A stretch of 64,000 bases of DNA from Paratinospora sagittata (lineage: Eukaryota > Streptophyta > Magnoliopsida > Ranunculales > Menispermaceae): NCBI GenBank assembly GCA_035771175.1, contig CM069593.1, forward strand, positions 14,378,408-14,442,407. The letters run 5' to 3'. Of the stretch, positions 32,801 to 44,171 are shown one piece after another. Under the pieces are notes generated by a model. The model worked only from the letters and a program-made list of their open reading frames with translations, ran no database searches and had not been told where the DNA came from. The position numbers and the translations under genes were made by a program. Each line of letters starts with the position of its first letter. Position 1 is the first letter of the stretch.

Positions 32801-35800
32801 CTACATGGGTAGTTGACTCAGGTGCTTCCTACCATGTCACCTCACGACGAGATTTCTTCTCATCCTATACTCAAGGTGATTTCGGACGAGTGAGGGTGGA
32901 AAATGATAATGCATCCAAAATTATTGGCATCGGCAATATTTATTTAGAAACTAACCTTGGATGCAGGTTACTCTTGAAAGATGTGAGGCATGTTCCTGAT
33001 ATCCGCCTTAATTTGATCTCCACCGGAATGCTTGATGACGATGGCTACAATAATAACTTTGGTGAAGGAAAATGGAAGCTCACCAAAGGAAACTTGGTAG
33101 TAGCCAAAGGCAAGAAAGATACATCACTCTACCTCACAGAAGCCAAGCTGTGTAGAGGAGAAGTAAATACCATGAGGAAAGAAGTTCCCACCGAGTTATG
33201 GCATAAGCGGCTCGGCCACATGAGTGAAAAGGGTCTCAGAATTCTTTCCAAGAAGGAGCTCTTGCCAGGAATGAAAGGTACATCTTTACGTACTTGTGTT
33301 GATTGCATTATGGGTAAACAACATAGAGTTGCATTTCGTAGTTTCCCACCATCTAGAAAGGCAAATCTTCTAGATTTAATACACAGAGATGTCTGTACAA
33401 TGAGTTGTAAGTCACTAGGAGGTGCTCATTATTTTGTGACTTTTATTGATGATCACTTTAGAAAAGTGTGGGCCTTTGCTTTGAAAACTAAAGATCAAGT
33501 GCAGGAAGTTTTCAAGCAATTTCATATAAAAGTTGAGAGAGAAACTGGCAGGCGTTGAAGTGTGTACGTGCAAACAATGGCGGTGAGTATCGCGGATCAT
33601 TCAAGGAGTACTGCAGAAGTTTCGGCATCAGGCTGGAAAAATCGGTACCAAAGACACCTCAACACAACGGTGTCGCAGAGAGGATGAACAAAACCATTTG
33701 TGAAAGAGTCAGGTGTATTCTCTCAAATGCAAAACTGTCAAACTCCTATTGGGGGGAGGCAATGAGGACAGCAGTCGATTTAATCAACATTTCTCTATCA
33801 GTTCCACTGAACTACGACGTACCAGAAAAGGTTTGGACGGGGAAAGACGTTTCTTACAAACACTTGAAAGTATTCGGCTGCAGAGCATTTGTTCACATCC
33901 CTAAAGACGAGAGGTCCAAGCTGGATGGATATTCCCATGAAGAATTCGGCTACAGATTTTGGGATCCTGTCAACAAAAGGATTGTCAAAAGCAGAGACGT
34001 GGTGTTTCTTGAAGATCAGACGATCGAGGATTTTCAGAAACCTGAGAAGCCACAATCAGATGAAATTCCAGTTAATCTGGAACCAGTCTCTCCACCAACA
34101 AATCCAGATGACAAGGGAGCTGCACCAGATACTGATGATGATGTTCCACCAACTCGTAGTTCAGAACCAGAACAAGTTCCTGAACAAGTCCAACCAGAAG
34201 CACAGCTAAGGAGATCCACCAGAGAGCGACAACCAAGTCGAAGATATTCTCCTAGAGATTATGTGATGCTCACTGACGGGGGAGAACCGGAGAGCTATAT
34301 CGAAGCTATCACTGACCAGCATAAGACTGAGTGGATCGAAGCCATGCAGGAAGAAATGAAATCTCTGCATGAGAACCACACATTTGACTTGGTGAAATTA
34401 CCGCAGGGAAGGAAAGCCCTCAAGAACAAGTGGGTGTACAAGATCAAAAGCGAAGAAGGTAGCTCACAACCTCGATACAAAGCAAGATTGGTTGTGAAAG
34501 GATTCGGGCAGAAGAAGGCGTTGACTTCGATGAAATCTTCTCACCGGTGGTAAAAATGTCTTCAGTCCGAGTTGTTCTTGGCTTGGCAGCTAGTCTTAAT
34601 CTGGAGGTTGAACAACTTGATGTAAAAATCGCATTCTTACACGGTGATCTTGACGAGGAAATCTATATGGAGCAGCCCGAAGGTTTCCAAGTCAAAAGAA
34701 AAGAGAAGCTGGTATGCAGGCTAAAGAAAAGTTTGTACGGTTTGAAACAGGCATCGAGGCAGTGGTATAAAAAGTTCGACGCGTTCATGGAGGAAAAAGA
34801 GTACAACAGAACGACAGCTGATCACTGCGTCTTCATCAAGAAATTCTCTGATGGTGATTTTATTATTTTTTTGCTTTATGTTGATATGTTAATTGTAGGC
34901 CAAGATATCGACAAGATTAACAAGTTGAACAAAGAGTTGAGCAAGTCCTTTGCAATGAAAGACTTAGGACCCGCAAAGCAAATCCTTGGCATGAAGATTG
35001 TTCGTGACAGGAAGAACAAAAGACTTTGGCTATCTCAAGAGAAGTATATTGAGAAAGTTTTAGAGCGGTTCAACATGAGCAAAGCTAAACCTGTTAGTTC
35101 TCCACTGGCAAGCCACTTCAAGCTTAATGCGAGCCAGTGTCCTTCGAGCGAGGAGGAGAAATCAGAGATAAGCAAGGTGCCTTATGCATCGGTGGTTGGC
35201 GGTCTAATGCACGCTATGGTATGCACCAGACCAGACATTGCTCATGTTGTTGGTGTTGTGAGCCGATTTCTATCAAATCCTGGAAAGGAACATTGGACAA
35301 CAGTCAAATGGATACTCAGGTATCTTAGAGGTACTTCTAGTCATTGTTTATGTTTTGGTAATGATAAACCTGTATTAGAAGGATTTACAGATTCAGATAT
35401 GGCTGGCGACGTGGATACGAGAAAGTTGATATTCGGGTACCTAATAACATTTGCAGGGGGAGCTGTCTCATGGCAATCACGATTACAGAAGTGTATTGCC
35501 TTAAGTACCACAGAAGCAGAGTACATTGCAATCACTAAAGGTTGTAAGGAGATCCTGTGGATGAAAAAGTTCCTACAAGAATTGCATAAGAACCAAGAAA
35601 ATTATATTCTTTATTGCGACAGTCAGAGCGCAATTCACCTCAGCAAGAACTCAACCTTCCACTCAAGGTCCAAGCACATCGACGTGAGGTATCATTAAAT
35701 TCATGATGTGCTGAAAAATAAACTGCTGCAAGTTGAGAAGATCCACACTAATGACAACGGGGCAGATATGATGACGAAGTCCTTGACCAGAGAAAAGCTT

Positions 35801-38800
35801 GCTATCTGTAGAGAGATTGAAGGTGTGGAGGAGCCCTGTTCCACATGAGGTGGAGGGGGAGATTTGATGGTCCACCTCCTCATGTGGGATCAAAAATTCA
35901 ACAAATAAGCTGCATGGGATGCGTGGGCAGGCTGCATGCGATGCGCGGGCAAAATAGTCAACAAAAATAGCAACGTGGGCGGCCAACTGAAAAAGTCATT
36001 AGTGTCGGCGCCGAAATTGCTGAGAAGAAGAAAGGTTTATATTAAAATATAATTTCGTATCCGCGCATCCCATGCAGCCTGCCCACGCATCCCATGCAGC
36101 TTATTTGTTGAATTTTACGAAATTATATTTTAATATAAACCTTTCTTCTTCTCAGCAATTTCGGCGCCGACACTAATGACTTTTTCAGTTGGCCGCTCAC
36201 GTTGTTGTTTTTGTTGACTATTCTGCCCACGCATCCTATGCAGCCTGTCCACGCATCCCATGCAGCCTGTCCAAGCATCCCATGCAGCTTATTTGTTGAA
36301 TTTTTGGTTACTGAGGATCTCACGTGAGGAGGTGGACCATCAAATCTCTCCCTTCACCTCATGTGGAACATGACTCCTCCACACCTGCAATCTCTCTACA
36401 GATAGCAAGTTTTTCTCTGGTCAGGGACTTCGTCATCATATTTGCCCCGTTGTCATTAGTGTGGATCTTCTCAACTTGCAGCAGTTTATTTTCCAGCACA
36501 TCACGAATCCAATGATACCTCACGTCGATGTGCTTGGACCTTGAGTGGAAGGTTGAGTTCTTGCTGAGGTGAATTGCGCTCTGACTGTTACAATAAAGAA
36601 TATAATTTTCTTGGTTCTGACGAATTCTTGTAGAAACTTTTTCATCCACAGGATCTCTTTACAACTTTCAGTGATTGCAATGTACTCTGCTTCTGTGGTA
36701 CTTAAGGCAATACACTTTTATAATCGTGATTGCCATGAGATAGCTCCCCCTGCAAATGTTATTAGGTACCCGGATATCGACTTTCTCGTATCCACGTCGC
36801 CAGCCATATCTGAATCTGTAAATCCTTCTAATACAGGTTTATCATTACCAAAATATAATTTTTATATTTACGAAATTGCCCCTAAATACTCATATAAATA
36901 GAGCCTTACTTTGATCTTGAAAATCATTCTGAGATATCTATTCCGAGAGATCCAAATTCTAGAGATCTAATCTGAGAGAGCCTCAAAGAGAGTTTCTTTG
37001 AGAAGAAAAAGTGTGAGCCAATTTGTAAAGTTGTACCCACAAATTAAAGATAGATAGTTATTGTATTTTGTGAGAGATCCACCTAAGGGTGAAGTTTGTA
37101 ATCTCATTTTATTATAGTGGAAGTTTCATAAGCGGCCTACGGGTCCCGTGGTTTTTACCTCATTTTTAGAGGGTTTTCCACGCTAAAAATCTTCGGTGTT
37201 ATTTTGTTCTATTTTAGTTTAGAAAATTATCTTGGGTTTGCGGAATTGATTTCTTTATAACCATCTATTTTCCCAACAAGAGTGTACCCAATATTAATGC
37301 ATTCTCTTTTGGTGATCTACCATGGATTACGATGTGAAGGAATTGAATTTGTTGATGCAATCTTCAATTGAAGGAGGCTAGTTTTCAATTATAGACTCTT
37401 GTGAATTAAGGAAATAGTTTGATACTATTGGTGCTTCTTAGCTTCTATCTTTTAGTGTACTTTGTAATTCCTTTTCTAGGCTTAGTGAGATAGCTTTTTT
37501 CTGATTGACAAAAAAAAAAAACAAAAAAACTCGAAATTATAGCTTTTTAATAATTGGAAGCTTTAAGAAAAGTTCAAATTGAACTTTGAAAAGCTTTGTT
37601 CATTTGACTGATACATTGACAAGCAATGAATTTACACTATTTAGTATGCCTAACACGAAATGTTACTGTTCCCAGGGAAGAAACGAATGAAAGGTCTGAA
37701 CAACGTGGACCATATCCTCCAAGGTACATGCTGTTTTAGCCTTTTTCACGGAGTTTTCCAGATCTGGATATGTGTTGCTTGCATGGCTAGTTGGCTACTA
37801 TAATTATTTCTTGGGTACGAAAAATCTAGCCATTCTTTTATATTACAAAGCTAACCTTTCTGGGGCGAATAAATTTCAGAATCAATGTAAAAATTAATGC
37901 CGTTATGATTTTAGTTCAGTGGTTATACAATAGTATCTCACCCTTTTTTTATTATATACTATACTAAACTTCTTAGACAAAGGATTCAACCTCAATGAGG
38001 CACATAACTTTAAAAATGAACAACTTCAAAGTAATTTGATAGACAAGACCCAACCTGAGTTCTGTGGAACCATGTATTACAACAATTAGCACACAGGCAT
38101 AAATGTGATAAATTGAATACCTATAATGGCAGGTGCTACTTGGTACTTGTAAGATGTTTTTACATCAGCATGTTTAGTCATTTTACTATTTTCTAAAATC
38201 ACAAAATTCCTGTTTCTTACATATATAATTATCAAATGTTCACATTAAATTTATCCCATTATCTTTTGTTTGGTGGTCTAAATCTAAACTATTACTGTAA
38301 CTTCAGAGAAGTACAACAGATAGTTAATGCTGTTAACATCTTGGATTGGACTGAACAAATTTAATGCCGTATCTTGGACTTCTTAGAATTCCTAGATTTC
38401 ATCAAACTCCCTCCATTTATGATGTAGCATGTAGGTGTATGCTGGTATTGTGGTTGAAAGATCTAGACTGGAGTCTCATAAACCTGTAAATTAACTCCTT
38501 AAATTGATGATATTGCATAGAGGTGAGCATCCATGCGATAGTGTGGTGGTAAAACTAGGACCAGCTCTATGGCTTGAACGGAACAATAGAGTCTTCAATG
38601 ATGGTGCTAAGGCTGTGGATAAGTTGTGGGACGACATTAAATTCGCAGCCAGCTCACGGGTGCATGCGACATCATTGGTTCAAGGTTTTTCACTTTCAGA
38701 TTGGTTATTAGACTGGGCTAGTTGCTTCAATCAGATTTAAGTTGATGATAATTGATGATTTTTGTTTAGTTGACATGAGGATTATTGTAAGTCAAGTCAG

Positions 38801-40900
38801 AAGTTTTGAGGCAGCGCCTCTGGTGCTTCATGGTTGTTGTATATTAATCTTTGATATAATATAATTCAGTTCTTGTTTTTGCTCAAAAAATAAAATAAAA
38901 AACTAACCAACTCTAACCCGGAAGTCCTAGGTTCAAGTGTCACCACCCACACCAAGGACTCGGAGATGGCCTAATGCTAAGTATGAGACTTGGGTGGCCA
39001 CTGGGGAGTCTCCCGCTCGAGCAACCAGGGGCCCAATGGATTAGTTGAGCAACGCTCAGGTACCATAGGTTCTCAAAAAAATAAGAAAGATGTAGCATGG
39101 AGGTGTGTTTTGGTATAGTGGTTGAAAGATCTAGATGGGAGTCTCATAAACGTGTAAACATAACATAGGTACTTTGATCAACTTCATTACTCATAGTGAT
39201 TTAGGTGAATAACTTTGATGAACATTAAAAAATTGGGCTCCTTAAGACAGAAAACAAAAAGTATTATGGGTGACCCTCATTGCTTCTGCCTACATTATAG
39301 AGAAGAGGAATTTCTTCTCTAGCTATGATTTTAAAAACTTTGTAAGCTTAACAGCTATTCTGCCCATACTTTCACACTGGCATCAATTGGATCTTTTGCA
39401 TCTTTGGAATACAAAAGAAGTGGCATCTCCTGTTTTGATCCATTAAATTATTTTGAAATAGTTTTAAATGTAGCATATCATCCTACAGAATCATGGATAA
39501 TGAAATTTACTTTGCCTAGTCAACAAAGTGATACTATGAAAGATTTTCTCATTTAGTAAGCCAAAGTTTATATTTGCTGTATTATTTGCACAGAATCACA
39601 GATTAATTCGACATATATTCTGATTAGTGATTAGGGCCTCTGTTTTGACTAATTTGCTTCTTTGTGTGTCAAGTTTTGTGCATCCTCCAGTCCTTCCCGG
39701 TCACAATGATGATCTATTCCCAGGGCCTGGAGCTGGAGGTTATCCCAGGTTTGTTGATGTCTCTAGTCCATCACTTGTTTATTAATTGCAGATTTTCAAT
39801 TTTCCGTTCTTATTAATATCTCATCTTTTCAGAGTTGGTCCTGGTATTGGTGGACCCATGCTCATAGGTTTGTCAGTTACCCAATCTTTCACTTTTTGGC
39901 TAAAGTATGTTCAACGCCCTTCTTGATATACTGTTTTCATTGTTAAAACAGGACCAAATGATCCGCGCTGGTTTCGTCCTGCTGGTGAACAACCTGGCTT
40001 TCCCGGTGGCTCTTTGTAAGTGAATTATCATGAATAATTGAAAGAATGAAACTATTGAGCTGTAGATTCTAACATTGAAAGTTTCATTGAAATAGGGGTG
40101 TTCCACCAGGTGCCCGCTTTGATCCCTATGGCCCTCCTGGTGTTCCTGGTTTTGAGCCCAACCGTTTTGCAATGTACGATTCTGATATGCGGTTTTATAT
40201 ATTATTTTCTGCTTTTTGTTTCCAGTAATTTTTTCTCTTAAAAGTATTTGTCTACTTCTCAACCATTCAAATTATTTAGATAACTTGGACCTCCCAATGT
40301 GAGTACTTCCAGTTGGAGGAACTATCATACTAATATCTTTACTCAAGGTTGTCAATATGGGCACCTGGTCACCCATCTTCCATTTCTGATATGCGGTTTT
40401 ATATATTATTTTCTGCTTTTTGTTTCCAGTAATTTTTTCTCTTAAAAGTATTTGTCTACTTCTCAACTATTCAAATTATTTAGATAACTTGGACCTCCCA
40501 ATGTGAGTACTTCCAGTTGGAGGAACTATCATACTAATATCTTTACTCAAGGTTGTCAATATGGGCACCTGGTCACCCATCTTCCATTTCTGGTTTTTTT
40601 ATCGATGTTATAAATTATGTAGAAGAAACATCATTGCGACTCCCTTTAAACTTTGATAGTGTTCTAAAATGAATGGTGTATTGACCCATGTTTAATTTGT
40701 GTAGATGAGGCATCTAGCTGATGTGGACCGCATCTTCTCATAAGCTTTTCTTTCTAGTTATTAATGGACATGTTAGTGATTTGGCGTCTAATGCATGTTA
40801 TCCTTTTTTTGAATATCTTATTTTTAGGAATCGACGGAGGCCACCTGGGAGTCATCCTGATCTTGAACCTTTTCCGAACCCGGATTCAGATTTTATTTAG
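29817..40900 (+). CDS. PI31-like proteasome regulator
   Basis: CDS join(29817..29991,30101..30281,30406..30558,37676..37723,39674..39748,39833..39867,39952..40015,40096..40173,40828..40900), 882 nt, 293 aa. Residues 1 to about 165 form the PI31 FP-type domain (MAVIRASRPSFRNTHDKVAF, GIEGWNEADDNYGFVYS, LVKCLVMGDHLVIDAL). The rest is the typical Pro/Gly-rich tail (DDLFPGPGAGGYPRVGPGIG, GPNDPRWF, FDPYGPPGVPGFEPNRF). PI31 binds the 20S proteasome and F-box proteins and acts as an inhibitor or assembly and transport factor, in cytosol and nucleus. Length fits plant homologues (about 300 aa). Intron 3 is 7.1 kb and filled by a copia element, intron 4 is 1.95 kb with LINE/SINE DNA, and intron 8 holds a 204-bp tandem duplication. 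All nine exons are GT-AG with matching phases, so the gene still appears intact. Confidence 0.93.
30824..30897. repeat. 37-bp tandem duplication in PI31 intron 3
   Basis: Units 30824-30860 and 30861-30897 start TTGATAATCTCAAGATAG and differ at one position near the end. Confidence 0.9.
30985..31610 (+). repeat. 5' LTR of second copia element
   Basis: 626 bp, starting TGATGGTCCACC and ending CCCAACA. It carries TATAAATA at 31217-31224 followed by several GAGAGATC repeats, and near its start two units of a GGGATG-G-TGGGCAG type repeat that vary in number in the 3' copies. Confidence 0.9.
31739..31826. repeat. 44-bp tandem repeat in copia leader
   Basis: Units 31739-31782 and 31783-31826 (TACTATTCATA...ATTGAG), one mismatch. 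They lie between the primer-binding site and gag, in a region rich in CTATTCA motifs. Confidence 0.88.
31885..35848 (+). pseudogene. Broken copia gag-pol
   Basis: Gag starts at the ATG at 31885 and meets a TAG at 31915-31917. The gag frame then runs to a TAA at 32794-32796, shortly before the protease motif DSGAS. Frameshifts follow near 33555 (integrase) and near 34513-34550 (RT), and a TAA lies at 35696-35698 (RNase H). The RT active site reads YVDM (34877-34888) where the family has YVDD, as if one Asp codon were lost. A CCHC knuckle (CHHCGKPRHFIRKC) and the integrase catalytic region remain visible. With this many lesions it cannot be autonomous. Confidence 0.9.
35357..36849. repeat. Long inverted repeat (about 0.7-kb arms)
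   Basis: The left arm 35357-36059 is the end of pol plus the first part of the 3' LTR. The right arm 36116-36849 is a reverse-complement copy of the same region, and 56 bases lie between. Both arms contain the terminal pol segment and the LTR start. The right arm has extra units of a roughly 21-base GCATCCCATGCAGCCTGTCC type repeat. The inserted inverted block is flanked by AAAATATAATTT at 36044-36055 and 36850-36861. Confidence 0.9.
35865..37278 (+). repeat. 3' LTR of second copia element, split
   Basis: Left part 35865-36055 and right part 36850-37278 together give about 620 bases, matching the 626-bp 5' LTR apart from a 12-base overlap. The intervening 794 bases are the inverted self-copy. 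Confidence 0.85.
38504..38905 (+). mobile_element. LINE 3'-terminal fragment in PI31 intron 4
   Basis: Encodes the extreme C-terminus of a plant LINE ORF2 (ALWLERNNRVFND, then VDKLWDDIKFAASSRV), a 3' UTR and an A-rich tail (CTCAAAAAATAAAATAAAAA). 5'-truncated. Confidence 0.7.
38906..39088 (+). mobile_element. SINE-like segment in PI31 intron 4
   Basis: Begins CTAACCAACTCTAACCCGG, followed by GTCCTAGGTTCAAGTGTC, which resembles the anticodon and T-arm (B box) part of a tRNA. It ends in CTCAAAAAAATAAG. It seems inserted next to the LINE tail. The A-box region is missing or diverged. Confidence 0.5.
40181..40588. repeat. 204-bp tandem duplication in PI31 intron 8
   Basis: Units 40181-40384 and 40385-40588, starting TCTGATATGCGG. 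I find one substitution (ACCATTC versus ACTATTC), so the duplication is recent. It begins a few bases after the exon 8 donor. Confidence 0.95.
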
Positions 40901-41039
40901 GGATGGGGTTACACCGGAGAAAGAAGCAAAATCTAGAAGATGATCGATTCAATCCTTTCTTTTCTTGTTTTTTAGCCATGGGATCTATTCAGTCCTCTTT
41001 ACCTACAAATGAATTAAGAGTTTCTGTAAATTTCATCAG

Positions 41040-41074
<35 letters not shown>

Positions 41075-44000
41075 CACTTTTTTTTAGTTGAAGAAGCTTT
41101 TTTGCTTGTAAATTTGTGGGATTGTGTATCCCCATTTTGACTATTGCATCCATCTTCTCCAATCTTGAAAACGATAATGAAATGTTACCATTATAATTCG
41201 GCTAATTTTCAAGACAAGACCCAAACCTAAATAACATAGTTACTTTGAGCAATTATGTGGTAGCTCATATATCCTTAGGCTGGATTGGGTCCCGGGGGGT
41301 CCTCTACTATAACTTGAGGTTGATGTTAAAATAAAAGTAGAGGATAGATAGAGTTAACAAACAGACCTTCAGTTAATCCATGAGTTTTGAACAAAAAAAA
41401 AAAAAGTAGTTCTGATCAAGCTAATATTGTTTGTGTATTGCCAACAAAAGGGCAGGTGGTTTCATTTCTCAACCCACTTTTAAGCTTTAATCTAACCCAA
41501 ATCTAAATGCATGAAGGTGTCATCTAATCCAACATAAAAAGTTTGTTCACTTTTTTTGTGTTATCCACCAACAGTATCTGGAAATATGTAGTAAAAACCA
41601 GAGATCTCAAACCCCCAAGTTACGGAAACGTAGCATCTTCAATCTTCAACTTGGTTTTTAGATCTTTGGAACCTAGAAAAGAAGGGATGACATTGAGGTG
41701 GTTCCAAAGAGGAAAGTTGCTTGACCCACAAACCCGCGTCTACAGCTGACACCTTCACTATTTGCTGAAGGAATGTTCTGGCGGCTATATTTCTTCCACA
41801 TTGACTAATCTCTAATCACTCATCCCCTTTTATCTATTGCCTCGGGTGCTGCCCAGAAGATTCTTTTCTTCTAGACTAAGGGTTGTTATTAATGGATTCA
41901 TTTCATAGAATTTTTTAATAAATATTTTTATAAAAATACTTTTTTTTTAAATTAGTCGCACTCAACTTCTCCTAAATATAGAAAACATTTTTTTTATTGC
42001 ATTACGATTAAAAATAGATATTAACAAATACCTCTTTAAAAGCATTTTAAAAAAATCCTCCCAAAACAAAGCCTTATTAATGTCAGGCTATATGATTGAC
42101 TTAATCATAGATTAATTAATTTCTCATAGATTAAAAACAAGTTGAAATCATTTGAACTATAGGAATAAAAAAAAAATCATTTAAACTATAAGCATATATC
42201 CTTCTTAAAGCTATTGGACTGAGGTTATTAATACCGTGTGAGTTGATTATGCTTAAATCAAATTGAAAATCCTAATTCATATGGCATGACAAAACACCAT
42301 TCGGTTGAGAGGACACACACACAACATTAGTCCATTGACACGACAGTTGGTTGTCAAATTCATATAGAACCGAAAGTGACTTGCACTTTCGTGGCCTTTT
42401 ACGATAATTGTCCAATAGCTTTAAATATTCCTATCCACATCTCCAAAATCATTTCACATTTGAATTTCACTTTACGAATTCAATTGTTTGATTATGAATT
42501 ATGAAAACATAAGGCTGCATGGTTGCCTTAAATAATTAACATTCACAAGCACATACATCTAGCCAACTCTTTGCAATTAAAAAAATCGTAACTGAATGAT
42601 TTTTTCTTTTGTCAATTTATAGTATTTGTTACATTAAATTATTAATTGAATTGGGTTAAGATATAAAAAATTATATTCGAATCATAAATCAAATAATAAC
42701 TAAATTTGTAAGCTTAATAATTAATTCTAGAAAAATCAATGGTAACTATATTTCATAACGAGCCAATATGATCCAATCTTAATTGCCACAAATTTTTTTA
42801 ACTTTTGACAAATATCATTGAAATCAAAATAATGATCTTTTTGTCATAAATTGACCAGTTAATATACAGTCAGCATATAACATGGTCACACTTAAATTTT
42901 AGATCTGCTGACTGGGAGCCATAAAAAATTTAAAAAAAAATAAAATAATTAAAAGCGTCTTTTAAAAAGATGTGATGAAGACAATATACAAAATATTTTT
43001 TGTATCTTTTAAAATAATACATTTAATTATTTTATTTTATTTTAAATCTTTGGTGACGCCCAATCATCAAATCTAAAATTTAAGTGTGGCCACGTCATTT
43101 GTTGATTGGGCATTGACTAGTCAATTTATGGTAAATGGATCATTATTTTTATTTCAATGGCATTTGTAAAATTTTTAAAATCTTTGTGACGATCAAGTCA
43201 AAAGCCCTACATAAGTACCTAAAAGGTAGGGGAGCCGCTAACCACACCAACCAAATTTTCTCATCAGACCAGTATTCCTTATTGCCCTCCATTTATTTAC
43301 CTTATTTTCTCTTTTTAACTTTTATTTTCCAATATTACCCATTATAGGCCAACACCTACAACTCTCTCAAACGTTCCATTTTTATTTTTATTTTTTGTTT
43401 AAGAAAGTCAAATTATTCCTCAATTGAAAGGTAAATTATTTACACTTTTTTATTTTAAACTTTATTGACTTATTTTTTAAGAAAATTAAAAAAATAAAAT
43501 GTATGTTCATTCCAGGTGTCAAATTATTTTATTATAAAAATATCTCCCTAGTTTAATAATCTAAATATTTAATATTATTTAATATTTATGTTTATTAATT
43601 ATGGTTTATGTAACGATATAGAGTAGCAATTGAACGTGGGTAGGAATAAATTTTTTTTGAAGTAATTTTACATAATAATATTTTAGTAATAACAAAAAAG
43701 AGGTGTGTTGAGCAAAATACAGTGGTGCATTAAGCTGCTCCCAGATGTTAGTTAGGCTTTCGAGCTCAAAGTGAACTCGTTTGCTAGAGTCTAATGCAGA
43801 GACAAACGAACAGAGACAGATCTCTAAAATCTTCACATCAAAGGAATGAGAAGAAGCAAGAAAATCATGAATGAATGAATGCACGAAGAACCCACAATTC
43901 AAAAGCGACAAAATCTTGGAGGATAATGGTGGGGCCGTTAAGCCAATTTTGTAGACGCCCATGAAAGACGTAAGCAACGTGGAAACGCGTGGGCAAGTCT

Positions 44001-44171
44001 GCTCCCCCGTTCTAGAAGCCTCCCCGCCGATTCCAAATGGGAATTGCCGCACTCTTTCAGATTTCATTTATTAATTTAATTTAATCGTTGCTTCTGCTCG
44101 TGCTCAGGTCTTTTTATATTGCTTTTTTTTCTTGGTAATTATTGCAGAGTCTCTCTGTTTTCACAAGAGAG
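40901..44171. other. Intergenic
   Basis: 3' UTR of PI31, including an (AT)n tract at 41043-41070, then AT-rich DNA. The 300 bases before the next gene include TTCTAGAA near 44012, the shape of a heat-shock element core; a single site is weak evidence. No other gene is recognised. Confidence 0.5.

Larger units (their letters stand above)
30985..37278 (+). mobile_element. Degenerate, rearranged copia element in PI31 intron 3
   Basis: A 6.3-kb Ty1/copia element in the same orientation as PI31. 5' LTR 30985-31610, tRNA-Met primer site TGGTATCAGAGC at 31614-31625, broken gag-pol 31885-35848, polypurine-rich GGTGGAGGGGGAGA just before 35865, then a 3' LTR split in two by an inverted self-copy. It is flanked by a 37-bp direct repeat (30952-30988 and 37280-37316, one mismatch) instead of the usual 5 bp. 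It is unrelated in sequence to the element at 5.4-10.1 kb. Confidence 0.93.
38422..39158. repeat. 70-bp direct repeats around a LINE/SINE insertion
   Basis: 38422-38491 and 39089-39158 are both 70 bases, align without gaps and differ at about eight positions (GATGTAGCATG(T/G)AGGTGT at the start). They enclose a LINE 3' end and a SINE-like segment. The length is too great for a normal LINE target duplication, so a local segmental duplication is likely. Confidence 0.8.

Noticed and set aside
39900..40466. Two similar minus-strand open frames opposite PI31 exons 7-8
   Set aside because: Shadows of PI31 exons and of the 204-bp tandem duplication; the repeated N-terminus comes only from that duplication.
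44008..44022. Heat-shock element before the cysteine-rich peptide gene
   Set aside because: TTCTAGAA is a good core, but only one site is present and three alternating nGAAn units are not clear.
43606..44067. 153-codon open frame on the minus strand upstream of the cysteine-rich peptide gene
   Set aside because: Long for this AT-rich DNA, but the composition is not protein-like, no domain is recognised and its first 100 bases overlap the likely promoter of the gene at 44172.
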